A DNA stretch of 64,000 bases, from contig NZ_LRBG01000039.1 of the NCBI RefSeq assembly GCF_001580545.1, positions 310,001-374,000 on the forward strand, written 5' to 3'. The DNA comes from Paraburkholderia monticola (GTDB lineage: Bacteria; Pseudomonadota; Gammaproteobacteria; Burkholderiales; Burkholderiaceae). Under the pieces are notes generated by a model. The model made no database searches. It was given only the letters and a program-made list of their open reading frames with translations, and had not been told where the DNA came from. A program made the position numbers and the translations under genes. The first letter of the stretch is position 1; each line of letters begins with the position of its first letter. Positions 50,223 through 59,236 of the stretch are shown here, in pieces.

Positions 50223-51785
50223 TCAAACCGCTTGCGCGATTGTGCGTTGCACCTGTTGCTGATGACGCACTAGCAGCACGCTCAAGCCGATACACACGAA
50301 CATCAGCGCGGCATTGATTGCGAGGCTCAGCTGGAACGCGTGCGCATAAGACGCGGGCGCCGCACTGCCGCCGAGCGCCCCGAAGAACGCGCCGCTAATT
50401 GCCGCGGTGCCGAACGCGGAGCCGATCTGCAACGTCGACGACACCACACCCGAAGCCAGCCCGGCCTTCTCGGGCACCACCTCCTGCAGCACGATCCGCA
50501 TGATCGACGGCAGCAGCAGACCATGCCCGACGCCCGCGCAAACCAGCCCGCAATAGAACAGCAGATCGGGCGTCGCGGATTGGGTCGCGGACCAGCCGGT
50601 CACGGTGAAGCCCACCGTCATCATCGAGAAGCCGAGTGTCAGCACGTGCGCGCCGATGCGCTTGACCACGGCCGGCGAAGTCAGCGGCCCGATCACGAAG
50701 CCGAGCGCGAACGGCATGATCGCGATGCCGGACGCGAGGGGCGTCCAGTGCAGACCGGTCTGCAGGAAGATGCCGTAGGTCAGGAAGAACGCGCTATTGC
50801 AATAGAACAGGAACGCGAGCACGAGACCGAGCGCGAACGCGCGGTTGCGGAACAGTTGCAGGTCGACGAGCGGATGGCCGCCGCTGCGCTCGACGCGCCG
50901 CTCGGTGGCGACGAATAGCGCGAACACCGGCACCGCGAGCGCGAACATCGCGAAGGTCCACGCGGGCCAACCGGCTTCGCGTCCATGCGTCATGGGATAG
51001 ATGACGAGCAGCAACACCGCCGACAGCAACGCGACGCCCTTCAGATCGACGCCGGCATGCGTGGCCGGCTGGTTTTCCGGCACGAACTTCCATGTACCGA
51101 TGAACGCCGCGATGCCGATCGGGATGTTGATCAGGAAGATCACGCGCCAGTCGAGCCCGAACGGGTGATAGGTAATCAGTGCGCCGCCGCCGAGTTGCCC
51201 GACGATCGACGACAAGCCGAACATGAAGCCGTACAGACTCATCACGCGCGTCTGCTGATGCAGCGGCACGACCGCGCGAATGGTCGCGAGCACTTGCGGC
51301 GCCATCACCGCGGCCGCGATGCCTTGCACGATGCGCGAGATCACGAGCATCTGGCCGCTCGTCGCGAAGCCGCACAGTGCCGATGCAATCACGAACGCCG
51401 CCATGCCAGTCATGAACATGCGACGGCGGCCGAACAGATCGCCGAGGCGGCCGCCTGTGATCAACAGCACCGCGTAGGCGGAAGCATAAGCGGACACGAC
51501 AAGCTGCAACTGCGCGTCGCTCGCGTTGAGGCCCGTATGAATCGACGGCAGCGCAAGATTGACGATGAAGTAATCGAGCGGCGCGAGAAAGGCGCCGACG
51601 AACAGCACCGCGAGCGCAAGCGCCTGGCGCCGCATGGTCGGCGCCGCTGCCTGGGCGGCGAATGCCCTGCCTGCCGGCGCCGGGCCGGGACCCGTCACCG
51701 CCCCGGCCGCGCTGGTGGCGCCGGTAGCGCAACACACGGATCCACCGAATGCCGCCGGAGCGGACTTGATCGCTTCGCTTTTCAT
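50223..51785 (-). CDS. MFS drug efflux transporter (DHA2/EmrB-like)
   Basis: A 520-residue inner-membrane exporter with about 14 hydrophobic segments. Motif A is GGRLGDLFGRRRMFMTG, motif C-type glycine/proline pattern lies in the fifth helix, and the start LFVGAFLAPLDYFIVNLALPSI is typical of the DHA2 proton:drug antiporters. An N-terminal Ala-rich extension of about 50 residues precedes the first helix; an internal ATG at 51635 would remove it. It follows the TetR gene by 46 bases on the same strand and is presumably repressed by it. Confidence 0.92.
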   Translation of the reverse strand: MKSEAIKSAPAAFGGSVCCATGATSAAGAVTGPGPAPAGRAFAAQAAAPTMRRQALALAVLFVGAFLAPLDYFIVNLALPSIHTGLNASDAQLQLVVSAYASAYAVLLITGGRLGDLFGRRRMFMTGMAAFVIASALCGFATSGQMLVISRIVQGIAAAVMAPQVLATIRAVVPLHQQTRVMSLYGFMFGLSSIVGQLGGGALITYHPFGLDWRVIFLINIPIGIAAFIGTWKFVPENQPATHAGVDLKGVALLSAVLLLVIYPMTHGREAGWPAWTFAMFALAVPVFALFVATERRVERSGGHPLVDLQLFRNRAFALGLVLAFLFYCNSAFFLTYGIFLQTGLHWTPLASGIAIMPFALGFVIGPLTSPAVVKRIGAHVLTLGFSMMTVGFTVTGWSATQSATPDLLFYCGLVCAGVGHGLLLPSIMRIVLQEVVPEKAGLASGVVSSTLQIGSAFGTAAISGAFFGALGGSAAPASYAHAFQLSLAINAALMFVCIGLSVLLVRHQQQVQRTIAQAV

Positions 51786-51831
51786 GACCGATCGTTCAAA
51801 AATTAGTGAAAAAATTTTGCGCCCTCGGGCG

Positions 51832-52461
51832 CTACACCAACGCGCGCATCGCTACGTCGACGATACCAGTCAGCGCATCTTCCTCCTGCGCAACCCGTCC
51901 CATCACCCGCAAACCCTGCATCACGCACAGCAGAAAATTACCGACGGCTTTTTCGTCCAACGTCGAGTCGAATGCGCCGTTCGCCTGACCGCGGATCACG
52001 GTCGCGGCGAGCAAGGTCGCCATGCGGCGCTGAATCGCGGCGACGCGCGCGCGCAGTTCTTCGTCGTCGGGCTGCATTTCCAGCGTCGTATTCGTGATGA
52101 AACAACTGCGCCGGCCACTCAGCGCGCACGAGACCCGCGCGTAGTGCAGCAGCGCGTCACGCAGCGCCTGCTCCGGCTCGACGGGCGCGGCGAGGCGCTG
52201 CGCGAGCCGCGCCACCGCACCTTCCGAGTAATGATCAAGCGCGGCCAGCATGATGCCGTGCTTGTCGCCGAACACGCCGTACAGGCTGCCGCGCAGCAGA
52301 CCGGTGGCCTTGCACAGATCGTCGATCGAGGTCGCGTGATAGCCGTGGTCCCAGAACACCTGGCTCGCGTTGGCCAGCACGGTGTCCGCGTCGAACTCGC
52401 GCGGGCGGCCGCGTTGCCCCACTTCGCCGGCTTTCTTCGAGGCTTGCTTTGGATGACTCAA
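51832..52461 (-). CDS. TetR-family regulator
   Basis: A 209-residue repressor. The N-terminal helix-turn-helix is ADTVLANASQVFWDHGYHATSIDDLCKATGLLRGSLYGVFGDKHGIM (residues about 26-72); the C-terminal ligand domain is helical. The start appears to be TTG at 52461, with AAGG ten bases upstream and no in-frame ATG nearby. It is the first gene of an operon with the MFS exporter. Confidence 0.88.
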   Translation of the reverse strand: MSHPKQASKKAGEVGQRGRPREFDADTVLANASQVFWDHGYHATSIDDLCKATGLLRGSLYGVFGDKHGIMLAALDHYSEGAVARLAQRLAAPVEPEQALRDALLHYARVSCALSGRRSCFITNTTLEMQPDDEELRARVAAIQRRMATLLAATVIRGQANGAFDSTLDEKAVGNFLLCVMQGLRVMGRVAQEEDALTGIVDVAMRALV

Positions 52462-52491
52462 TTGCGATGACCTTGTTGCTTGGTTTGGTGG

Positions 52492-52520
52492 ATATTATGA
52501 CTGGATGTTCAATAAATCAA
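52492..52520 (-). promoter_or_regulatory. Candidate sigma-70 promoter of tetR-MFS
   Basis: Minus strand TTGATT (52515-52520), 17-base spacer, TAATAT (52492-52497). It lies 31 bases upstream of the TTG start. Confidence 0.5.
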
Positions 52521-52580
52521 GGACAGCTTTCCGTAGGCCTACTCGCCCTAGGGTCATGCGCCGAGTCGGCGGCCCCAATG

Positions 52581-52617
52581 AAAAAAGCCGGCGGCAGGCT
52601 TGCCCCGCCACCGGCTT
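52581..52617 (-). terminator. Intrinsic terminator of the OsmC gene
   Basis: Minus-strand stem AAGCCGG / CCGGCTT extended by GGC / GCC across a bulge, followed by six T residues. It lies 27 bases after the osmC-type gene. Confidence 0.8.
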
Positions 52618-52643
52618 CGCTGCGTGACGCGTACAGCCGAGGC

Positions 52644-53069
52644 TCAGGTCTCCAGCTTCGCATCCATCGTGATCGTCGCGTTCAGCACCTTCGACACCGG
52701 GCAACCGGCCTTCGCGTCCGCGGTGGCCTTGTCGAAGGCGGCCTTGTCGCCGCCGGGAATCTTCACGGTCACGTCGAGATGCACCGCGGTGATCGAGAAG
52801 CCGCCGCCGTCCTTGTCGAGCGTCACGGTGGCCGTCGTGCCGATGCGCTCCGGCGTGATGTTGGCCTTGCCCAGCTCCGCCGACAACGCCATCGAGAAAC
52901 ACCCCGCATGCGCAGCAGCGATCAGCTCTTCCGGATTCGTGCCGATGCCGTCCGCGAAGCGCGTCGCGAACGAGTATTGCGTGTCCTTCAGGACGCCGCT
53001 GTCGGTGGAAATCGAGCCCTTGCCGTTCTGCAGGCCGCCTTGCCAGACTGCCGATGCCTTGCGCTTCAT
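52644..53069 (-). CDS. OsmC-family peroxiredoxin
   Basis: A 141-residue OsmC/Ohr-fold protein that reduces organic hydroperoxides. The two reactive cysteines are in HAGCFSMALS and AKAGCPVSKV; the glutamate of the active site is in TNPEELIAAAHAG. AGGAGAG precedes the ATG at 53069, so the 16-residue upstream extension is dropped. Single gene with its own terminator. Confidence 0.93.
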   Translation of the reverse strand: MKRKASAVWQGGLQNGKGSISTDSGVLKDTQYSFATRFADGIGTNPEELIAAAHAGCFSMALSAELGKANITPERIGTTATVTLDKDGGGFSITAVHLDVTVKIPGGDKAAFDKATADAKAGCPVSKVLNATITMDAKLET

Positions 53070-53392
53070 TGCTCTCTCCTGTTTGTGCCTTGCCGCGCAC
53101 GCTGCTCGACCGAACATGATGCCCGCCGCAGAGGTCCGCCCGGATGTGTCGGCGCTCGGGCATCGGTCGCAGGTGCCGCGCGGTGTGCAGGCGCGGGGTG
53201 TGGACCGGATTTCATCATAGGCGCTTCCGCCTGCCGGCGCGGAAAAGCGCCTGACTGAATTATCTTAAATTCAGCAATAATATTTCGTCAGAAAGCCACT
53301 TTTTTGCTGACCCCGTAAGAAATAGACTGGTTTCAACAGATCGGGAAACGTGGTTCACACCGATCCAGCCCACAATGAAATCGGAGGTCATC

Positions 53393-53701
53393 ATGAAATC
53401 GCTTCTTTCCGCCGTGGTCGTCGCATCGGCCTTCATCGTTCCGGCAGTGTCGTTCGCGCAGCAGGCTAACGGTCCGGTCACCCGCGCTCAGGTGCGCGCC
53501 GAACTCGTCGCCGCGCAAAAAGCGGGCCTCGTGTACCAGAACGACACCGAATATCCGAAGACCGTGCCCGCAGGCTCGACGGTCGTCACCGCTTCGGCGC
53601 AAGGCGCACAGGATCTCGGCGGCGTGAAGGCGAGTTCGTCGGAGGCAGGCTCGCCGACGACCGTGCAGCAACGCATCTTCTCGACGTATCGCGGTAACTG
53701 A
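53393..53701 (+). CDS. DUF4148 small exported protein
   Basis: A 102-residue protein with a signal peptide (residues 1-22, cleaved after SFA) and the DUF4148 core VTRAQVRAELVAAQKAGLVYQNDTEYPKT. The family is abundant in Burkholderia and of unknown function. GGAGG lies six bases before the ATG at 53393. Its terminator follows at 53744. Confidence 0.92.
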   Translation: MKSLLSAVVVASAFIVPAVSFAQQANGPVTRAQVRAELVAAQKAGLVYQNDTEYPKTVPAGSTVVTASAQGAQDLGGVKASSSEAGSPTTVQQRIFSTYRGN

Positions 53702-53743
53702 GGCGGTAACTGAGCACGCTAGCGGCGATTGCCGCACGCAGTA

Positions 53744-53782
53744 AAAAGCCCCGGTTGCGAAGTTCTGGCAACCGGGGCTTTT
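53744..53782. terminator. Bidirectional terminator
   Basis: Stem AAAAGCCCCGGTTGC / GCAACCGGGGCTTTT with a nine-base loop (53759-53767), between the DUF4148 gene and the convergent CMD gene. A-tract and T-tract on opposite sides. Confidence 0.9.
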
Positions 53783-53828
53783 GCGTTTACGCGCGCCTCG
53801 CGTGTGGCGCCACGCGTTGGTAAAAACG

Positions 53829-54386
53829 TCACTCGGGAAACGGCAGGCTTTGCTGTCCGAGCGCACGCATGTCGAACACATTTAGCGTCATCGCGACCAG
53901 CGCGTAGTAGCCGAGCAGGCCGACCAGATTGATCACGACCTGATGCCCGAAGCGCTCCACCGCCCGCGTGTAGATCGCGTCCGACACCCGCTTCGTCTCG
54001 TACAGCTCGCTCGCGAAGTCGTAGATCAGCGCGTCGTCGGCCTCGGCGAAATCGGGGCGGCGCCCCTGGCGGATCGTCTCGGCGTCCGCTTCGCTAACGC
54101 CGGCCTCTAGCGCGATCGGATAATGGATGTACCACTCCGCCTGCGCCTGCCAGCGCGCAGCGGTGACCAGAATCGCGAGTTCCGACAGGCGCAGCGACAG
54201 GCCGGTCTGGTAGCGGCAAAACGCGCCGAGGCGCTGCGCGTGCTGCGCGAGTTCCGGGCTGTGGATCCAGCCAAGGAACGGCCCGTTCAGGTTGCCGCGC
54301 GGGCCGGACAGGATTTCGTCGAGCACCGCTTTCTGTTCGGGCGTGGCGGTGGACATCTCGAAGTGAGGCAGGCGCTCGGTCATCAT
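53829..54386 (-). CDS. Carboxymuconolactone decarboxylase-family protein
   Basis: A 185-residue helical protein of the CMD superfamily. The conserved stretch is RLSELAILVTAARWQAQAEWYIHYPIALEAGVSEADAETIRQGRRPDF; it lacks the CxxC of AhpD-type members, so it is closer to the decarboxylase type. Last gene of the C45-aminotransferase-CMD operon (31-base gap). The substrate is unknown. Confidence 0.85.
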   Translation of the reverse strand: MMTERLPHFEMSTATPEQKAVLDEILSGPRGNLNGPFLGWIHSPELAQHAQRLGAFCRYQTGLSLRLSELAILVTAARWQAQAEWYIHYPIALEAGVSEADAETIRQGRRPDFAEADDALIYDFASELYETKRVSDAIYTRAVERFGHQVVINLVGLLGYYALVAMTLNVFDMRALGQQSLPFPE

Positions 54387-54417
54387 CGTTCTCGCAAAAG
54401 ACAGGGGTTCGGACAGC

Positions 54418-55746
54418 TTAGACGGCGGCCAGCGAGGCGCCGATCGCATCGCTCAGGCGGCTGACGATCTCGTCGATGTCGCGTTCCGTGCAGATGAACG
54501 GCGGCGCGAGCAGCACATGGTCGCCACGCTTACCGTCGACGGTGCCGCCCATCGGATACACCATCAGGCCGCGCGCGAACGCTTCGCGCTTGATCGCCGC
54601 GTGAAGTTTCAGTCCGGCGTCGAACGGCTCTTTGGTCGCGCGATTCTTCACGAGTTCGACGCCGACGAACAGGCCGCGCCCACGCACGTCGCCGATATGC
54701 GCGTGCTGCGCATAGTGCTCGCGCAGCCGGCCGCGCAACTGCTCGCCGCGCGCCTGCACGTTCGGCAGCAGCTTGTCTTCGGCGATCACGCGTTGCACTT
54801 CGAGCGCTGCCGCGCACGCGGTCGCATGGCCGATATAGGTATGGCCATGCTGGAAAAAGCCCGAGCCGCCGACGATCGTCTGATAGATGCGCTCGCTGAC
54901 CAGCGTCGCGCCGATCGGCTGATAGCCCGCGCCGAGACCCTTCGCGATGGTCAGCAGATCGGGCGCCACACCGTCTTCCTCGCACGCGAACAGATAGCCG
55001 GTGCGGCCCATGCCCGACATGATCTCGTCGAGAATCAGCAGGACGCCATAGCGATCGCAGACCGCCCGAATCTTGCGGAAGTACTCGCGCACCGGCGGCA
55101 CCGCGCCGGCCGTGGCGCCGACCACCGTTTCCGCGACGAACGCCGCGACCGTGTCCGCGCCGAGTTCGAGAATCTTCTGTTCGAGTTCATCGGCGAGACG
55201 CTGCGCGAATGCTTCTTCGGTTTCGTCGGCGCGTTGCTCGCGATACGCGTAGCACGGGCTCACGTGATGCGCTTCGATCAGGATCGGCAGGAACGGCTCG
55301 CGGCGCCATGCATTGCCGCCGATCGCGAGCGCCCCGAGCGTATTGCCGTGATAGCTCTGCCGACGCGCGATGAAATGACGCCGCTGCGTCTCGCCCTTCT
55401 CGACGAAATACTGTCGCGCGAGCTTCAGCGCTGCCTCGATCGCCTCCGAGCCGCCCGACACGAAGTACACGTGCTTGAGTCCGGCAGGCGCGCTCGCGAC
55501 GAGCCGCTCGGCCAGTTCCTCGGCCGGCTCCGTCGTGAAGAACGACGTGTGCGCGTACGGCAACTGTTGCGCCTGCCGTTTGATCGCGTCGATCACACGC
55601 TGGTTGCTGTGGCCGAGACACGAGACGGCCGCGCCGCCCGACGCGTCGATATAGCGCTTGCCCTTGGAATCGATGATTTCGATGCCGTCGCCCGCGACGG
55701 CCACCGGCAAGGATTGCTTCGGAGAGCGATGGAAAACGGTGGACAT
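54418..55746 (-). CDS. Class III PLP aminotransferase
   Basis: A 442-residue fold-type I enzyme of the omega-aminotransferase class. K269 in LLTIAKGLGAGYQPIGA binds PLP, D240 in LLILDEIMSGMGRTG holds the ring nitrogen, and VSGGSEAIEAALKLARQY binds the phosphate. It starts five bases after the C45 hydrolase gene. A typical substrate would be beta-alanine, GABA or another omega-amine; in this operon it may process a product of the hydrolase. That link is inferred. Confidence 0.93.
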   Translation of the reverse strand: MSTVFHRSPKQSLPVAVAGDGIEIIDSKGKRYIDASGGAAVSCLGHSNQRVIDAIKRQAQQLPYAHTSFFTTEPAEELAERLVASAPAGLKHVYFVSGGSEAIEAALKLARQYFVEKGETQRRHFIARRQSYHGNTLGALAIGGNAWRREPFLPILIEAHHVSPCYAYREQRADETEEAFAQRLADELEQKILELGADTVAAFVAETVVGATAGAVPPVREYFRKIRAVCDRYGVLLILDEIMSGMGRTGYLFACEEDGVAPDLLTIAKGLGAGYQPIGATLVSERIYQTIVGGSGFFQHGHTYIGHATACAAALEVQRVIAEDKLLPNVQARGEQLRGRLREHYAQHAHIGDVRGRGLFVGVELVKNRATKEPFDAGLKLHAAIKREAFARGLMVYPMGGTVDGKRGDHVLLAPPFICTERDIDEIVSRLSDAIGASLAAV

Positions 55747-55751
55747 GGTGT

Positions 55752-56843
55752 TCAGTTCCTGGTGATGGCGGCGCGCGTGTCGACACGGACCGGTTCGGGC
55801 GTCGCGCACGCGATGAAAGTGTCGAACGCGCACTGCCCCTGTCGATAGGTCTTCATCGATACGCCTGTGCCGCCGATTTCGAATAGCGCGGTGGCAAGGG
55901 TGTTTTCGTCGTCGGGATCGTGCGGATCGTCGCGATAGATCGGCAAGCCCGACGACGCGCGATCGTGCAGCACCTCGAGCAAGGCGGCCGGCTGCAACGG
56001 GCCGGCAGCGGCGAGCGCGGGCAACAGAGCGTCGACACGCGACTGCCGGTCGCGCGACGAGTCCGTGACGATCTGCGCTTCGGCTTCGCAGCCCGCATGA
56101 ATCATGTGATTCGCGTGGCCGGACAGTGTTTGCACCGCCTGCACGGAGCAGCGCCGCGCAGTGGCTTCGATGCTGAACAGGCGCAAGTCGCCCGCACAGC
56201 CGAGCGTGTGATGAAAGCCACTCGCCGACGGCAAGCCGCGCAGGATCTGCAAGGCTTCGTCGAGCGAGCCCGCGTCCAGCACCGCTCGCGCGATGATCAT
56301 GCGCGGCACGCCAGCCGCGGGCGTGCGGATGCGCAGATTATTGATGGCTTGCGTCACGCCGGCGCGATTGGCCGCGAACGTATGACCCGGCAGCGAGCCG
56401 GGATAGTAGAAACTGACGAAGCCTGGACGGCCGTTGGGCTGAACCTCGACCATCGCGCCACGTTCGCGCAGAAACGGGTCGCCGTCTTCGTTGTGAGCGA
56501 TGAAGCGCGCGCTGCCAGCGCTGCCCTCGGACGCCGCGAGCGTCGTGCAGCCGTCCGGCGCGTTGTGAATCAGCTCGCCACGGCAGTTCCACAGGAACAG
56601 GTCTTCGGCGGCCCAGCCGAGGCCGGCCGCCATGCCGTCGAGTTCGGCGAGCAGCGCCGGACAATGCGCGCGCGCCGCGTCGCGCAGCGCCTGCACGAAC
56701 GGCGCCCCGCGCCAGCGCCGCACCGCCTGCCACGCCGCGCTTTGCGCCATGTAGTCGGCGAACACCGGGCGCGCGATGTCGCCGAGTTGGTAGCCGATCT
56801 CGTACGGCTCACCGCTGACCTGAAAAACACTGAATCCCTGCAT
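55752..56843 (-). CDS. C45-family hydrolase (acyl-CoA:6-APA acyltransferase-like)
   Basis: A 363-residue Ntn-hydrolase. The N-terminal part (GEPYEIGYQLGDIARPVF) and the autocatalytic nucleophile region APDGCTTLAASE are typical of the isopenicillin-N acyltransferase/carcinine hydrolase (C45) family. The new N-terminal Cys arises by self-cleavage before CTT. The ATG at 56843 is preferred to an in-frame GTG at 56861. First gene of the operon, with a candidate RpiR operator about 55 bases upstream. The amide it hydrolyses is unknown. Confidence 0.85.
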   Translation of the reverse strand: MQGFSVFQVSGEPYEIGYQLGDIARPVFADYMAQSAAWQAVRRWRGAPFVQALRDAARAHCPALLAELDGMAAGLGWAAEDLFLWNCRGELIHNAPDGCTTLAASEGSAGSARFIAHNEDGDPFLRERGAMVEVQPNGRPGFVSFYYPGSLPGHTFAANRAGVTQAINNLRIRTPAAGVPRMIIARAVLDAGSLDEALQILRGLPSASGFHHTLGCAGDLRLFSIEATARRCSVQAVQTLSGHANHMIHAGCEAEAQIVTDSSRDRQSRVDALLPALAAAGPLQPAALLEVLHDRASSGLPIYRDDPHDPDDENTLATALFEIGGTGVSMKTYRQGQCAFDTFIACATPEPVRVDTRAAITRN

Positions 56844-56897
56844 CGACGCCACGGGTCGCACCCATATTCAACAATCGGCACGCATTTATACGCCAAT

Positions 56898-56913
56898 ACA
56901 ACATTTGTTGTCA
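56898..56913. promoter_or_regulatory. Candidate RpiR operator upstream of the C45 operon
   Basis: On the minus strand TGACAACAAATGTTGT, which contains the near-palindrome ACAACA-AA-TGTTGT. Fourteen leading bases are identical to a site upstream of the RpiR gene (57847-57862). Confidence 0.65.
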
Positions 56914-56962
56914 AATGGAGTTGAATGGCACAGGATGCAGCGCGGCATGATGCGGCAAGCGC

Positions 56963-57817
56963 TCAAGGCACGTAGGCGCCCTTCGCATGCAAAGATTGTT
57001 CGGCGAGTGCGAGCTGTTCGAGCGCGTCCGCGCCTTCGAGCGCGAGCAGATGCGCGACCAACGCCTCGGCGATCGCGGTCGCGGCCACCAGCGACGGAAA
57101 GAACGACGGACTTTCGTGCGAGAAGATCAGCACCTTGTCGGCGTTCAGCGCGATCGGCGACACCGCGCTGTCGGTGATCGCGATCAGCTTGCTGCCTTTT
57201 TCGAGCGCGGCCTCGGCGACCCGCGCGGCTTCGACCGAATATGGCGCGAAGCTGATGACGATGGTCGCGCTGTCGCGCTCGATCGTGCGCAGCTGCATTT
57301 CGAGCGTGCCGGCCTCGCCGTTGAGCAGCGACACCGACGGCCGAAACAGCCGGTAACCATAGACGAGACCGAACGCCACCTGATAACACGAGCGGAAGCC
57401 CGCCACGTGCACGTGCGGCGCGCGCCGCAACACCCGCGCCGCCTCGACGATCACGCGGCCGTTATGCGCGGCGGTCGTTTCGAGATTGTGCTGCTGCGCG
57501 ACGAGCAGATCGTGCGCGAGCGCGTCTTTCGATTTGACCATCGAGCGCGCCCGGCTCGTCAACGGCTCGGGCCGCGTGCGCACGCGCGCGACGAACAGAT
57601 CGCGCAATTCGTTCCAGCCTGGAAAACCCAGTTGCTGCGACAGCCGTACGAGTGACGCGGGTTGCACCTGTGCACGTTCGGCCACTTTGCGCATCGATGA
57701 CACCGCGACCTCGTCGGGATGATCGAGCAGGAAGCCCGCTCCCATCTGGAACTGCGGGCTCAGTTCAGGAAAGCGCGCCCGGATCAGGGCGACGAGCTGA
57801 TCGAAGCTGTCTGGCAT
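56963..57817 (-). CDS. MurR/RpiR-family regulator
   Basis: A 284-residue regulator. The N-terminal HTH_6 domain (residues 1-80: AVSSMRKVAERAQVQPASLVRLSQQLGFPGWNELRDLF) binds DNA; the C-terminal SIS domain (about 125-265: VHVAGFRSCYQVAFGLVYG...ATIVISFAPYSVEAARVAEAALEKGSKLIAITDS) binds a phosphosugar or other ligand. The ATG at 57817 gives the usual N-terminus; a long upstream extension covers its own promoter and operator. It lies just upstream of the C45 operon on the same strand and shares an operator-like element with it. Confidence 0.92.
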   Translation of the reverse strand: MPDSFDQLVALIRARFPELSPQFQMGAGFLLDHPDEVAVSSMRKVAERAQVQPASLVRLSQQLGFPGWNELRDLFVARVRTRPEPLTSRARSMVKSKDALAHDLLVAQQHNLETTAAHNGRVIVEAARVLRRAPHVHVAGFRSCYQVAFGLVYGYRLFRPSVSLLNGEAGTLEMQLRTIERDSATIVISFAPYSVEAARVAEAALEKGSKLIAITDSAVSPIALNADKVLIFSHESPSFFPSLVAATAIAEALVAHLLALEGADALEQLALAEQSLHAKGAYVP

Positions 57818-57846
57818 GTTGAGGGGGGCGACGCCGGGGTGAGGGA

Positions 57847-57862
57847 TGACAACAAATGTTAC
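57847..57862. promoter_or_regulatory. Candidate RpiR operator upstream of its own gene
   Basis: TGACAACAAATGTTAC, sharing TGACAACAAATGTT with the site upstream of the C45 operon. It lies 30 bases from the RpiR ATG, suggesting autoregulation. Confidence 0.6.
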
Positions 57863-57961
57863 CACCGGGTGGGGGTGTTTCAACGCGGAGAAGACGCGTT
57901 GGTTATGGGCAAACGATTTCTGGCGTGTCGCAAATAGGTTGCCCGAGATTGGCCAGCTCAG

Positions 57962-58294
57962 TTGAAGGTGACCAACACGTCCCGTCTGGAAAACCGCGCT
58001 TTTTGGGACACATTCATCGAGCCGGCGTCGTTCGACCATCCGGACCAGACGCCGCCTCGTCATGGAATGAACAACTTCGTCCGGCTTGACCTGCCCGGTC
58101 CTGTCCAAGGGTTCGTCGCCTACCGCGAGCTACCGTCGACAGCTGGACTGTTCGTCAAATTCGTCGGTTCAGAGGGGCGCAAAGCGTTAGAGGCGCTGAT
58201 TGAAGACCCGGCGGCCTTGGAACAGGAACTCGGACAGTCCATCCGGTTCGTCGGCGGCATCGTCGGGCGTGTGACTTCGACGAGATTGGTGTGA
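57962..58294 (+). CDS. Hypothetical protein, faintly DUF4268-like
   Basis: A 110-residue soluble protein beginning at TTG 57962 or GTG 57968. The sequence NTSRLENRAFWDTFIEPAS...VAYRELPSTAGLFVKFVGSEGRKALEALIEDPAALEQELGQSIRF resembles by memory the beta-alpha-beta part of DUF4268 domains, which occur as tails of restriction-like proteins. Without a search this is weak. No ribosome-binding site is clear, so it may be a truncated remnant. It begins the less GC-rich part of the window. Confidence 0.45.
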   Translation: MKVTNTSRLENRAFWDTFIEPASFDHPDQTPPRHGMNNFVRLDLPGPVQGFVAYRELPSTAGLFVKFVGSEGRKALEALIEDPAALEQELGQSIRFVGGIVGRVTSTRLV

Positions 58295-58347
58295 ACTTTG
58301 GCCGGTCTCCGGCTGCCGAACACTATGTTGCGGCTCGGACCACTGAC

Positions 58348-58737
58348 ATGACAAGCGTATTGCTCGTTGACGATGAGGAGGAAGCTTTGGCTGCCTGGAG
58401 CGCCATTTGTGCCGCGGATGGATTTGAGGTCAGGAGCGCGCGCGATGGTCAGTCAGCCCTCGCCATGTTCATCGAACGCCCTGTGGACATTGTGATTGCC
58501 GACTGGCGTATGCCCAACATGTCGGGGAGCGAACTCTGCCACCAATTGCGTACGCGCCCCGGACTAGTCGATGTGGTCTTCGTACTGGTTTCAGGAGAGC
58601 CAAGCCCGCCCGCATTCGTCAGCTATGATGGCTTCCTTCGCAAGCCTGTGGATGGGCAAACTTTACTGGCCACCATGCGGCGACTGCTGACAGAACACGC
58701 TACTCATCGAGAGCAACGCCGCAGCTGGACGAAATAG
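58348..58737 (+). CDS. Single-domain response regulator (CheY-like)
   Basis: A 129-residue lone receiver domain: acidic pair D8/D9 in LLVDDEEEAL, phosphoacceptor D52 in IVIADWRMPNMSG, and lysine K99 in FLRKPVDG. No output domain and no kinase nearby. Signals by protein-protein contact after phosphorylation. The ATG at 58348 begins the domain; an upstream extension is rejected. Confidence 0.85.
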   Translation: MTSVLLVDDEEEALAAWSAICAADGFEVRSARDGQSALAMFIERPVDIVIADWRMPNMSGSELCHQLRTRPGLVDVVFVLVSGEPSPPAFVSYDGFLRKPVDGQTLLATMRRLLTEHATHREQRRSWTK

Positions 58738-58901
58738 TCAGCGGGCCATCTGCTGATTGGGGAGCTTTGCGGTCCTCGCTCGCAAGGGAACTGCCTTTCG
58801 ACATCACTCTCCGAACAGTCGCTGGCACGCACGTTGCGTAGGTAAGCGCACGAGGGGCAGTAAATCTGAATGCGCCCTTTCCCTGGACCGAGAGGACAAA
58901 A

Positions 58902-59153
58902 ATGGCCAGAACCGGAGAGCAATCCTTACGTGTCGTAGTGGAGAAATGGCTTGAGTTCAACGCCCTCAGCGCCGCAAGGGTCACTGCGTTTGGCCGTACG
59001 AACTCGGCGGGAAGCCGCTACGTCTGCGTCGAGACGACTCACGACGGCGAGAAGGTCGCGCTGTTCTTCTTTCGTCATGACGACGGCTGCTGGAGGGTTT
59101 TTCCGCCCGCTCCGACGTTGCCAGTGATGACCCTGGAGCGCCTGGCTGCGTAG
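58902..59153 (+). CDS. Small hypothetical protein
   Basis: An 83-residue mixed alpha/beta protein (MARTGEQSLRVVVEKWLEFN..., then GEKVALFFFRHDDGCWRVFPPAP). No family recognised. GAGAGGAC eight bases before the ATG supports it as a real gene. It sits alone between the response regulator and the oxidoreductase. Confidence 0.6.
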   Translation: MARTGEQSLRVVVEKWLEFNALSAARVTAFGRTNSAGSRYVCVETTHDGEKVALFFFRHDDGCWRVFPPAPTLPVMTLERLAA

Positions 59154-59236
59154 CATGACCTTTTGTCGTCAGCTCGATTTGCACCGAATAGCACCACTCG
59201 CTCCACTCGCCCCAATAGCATCGAGCCTTCGCTGGA

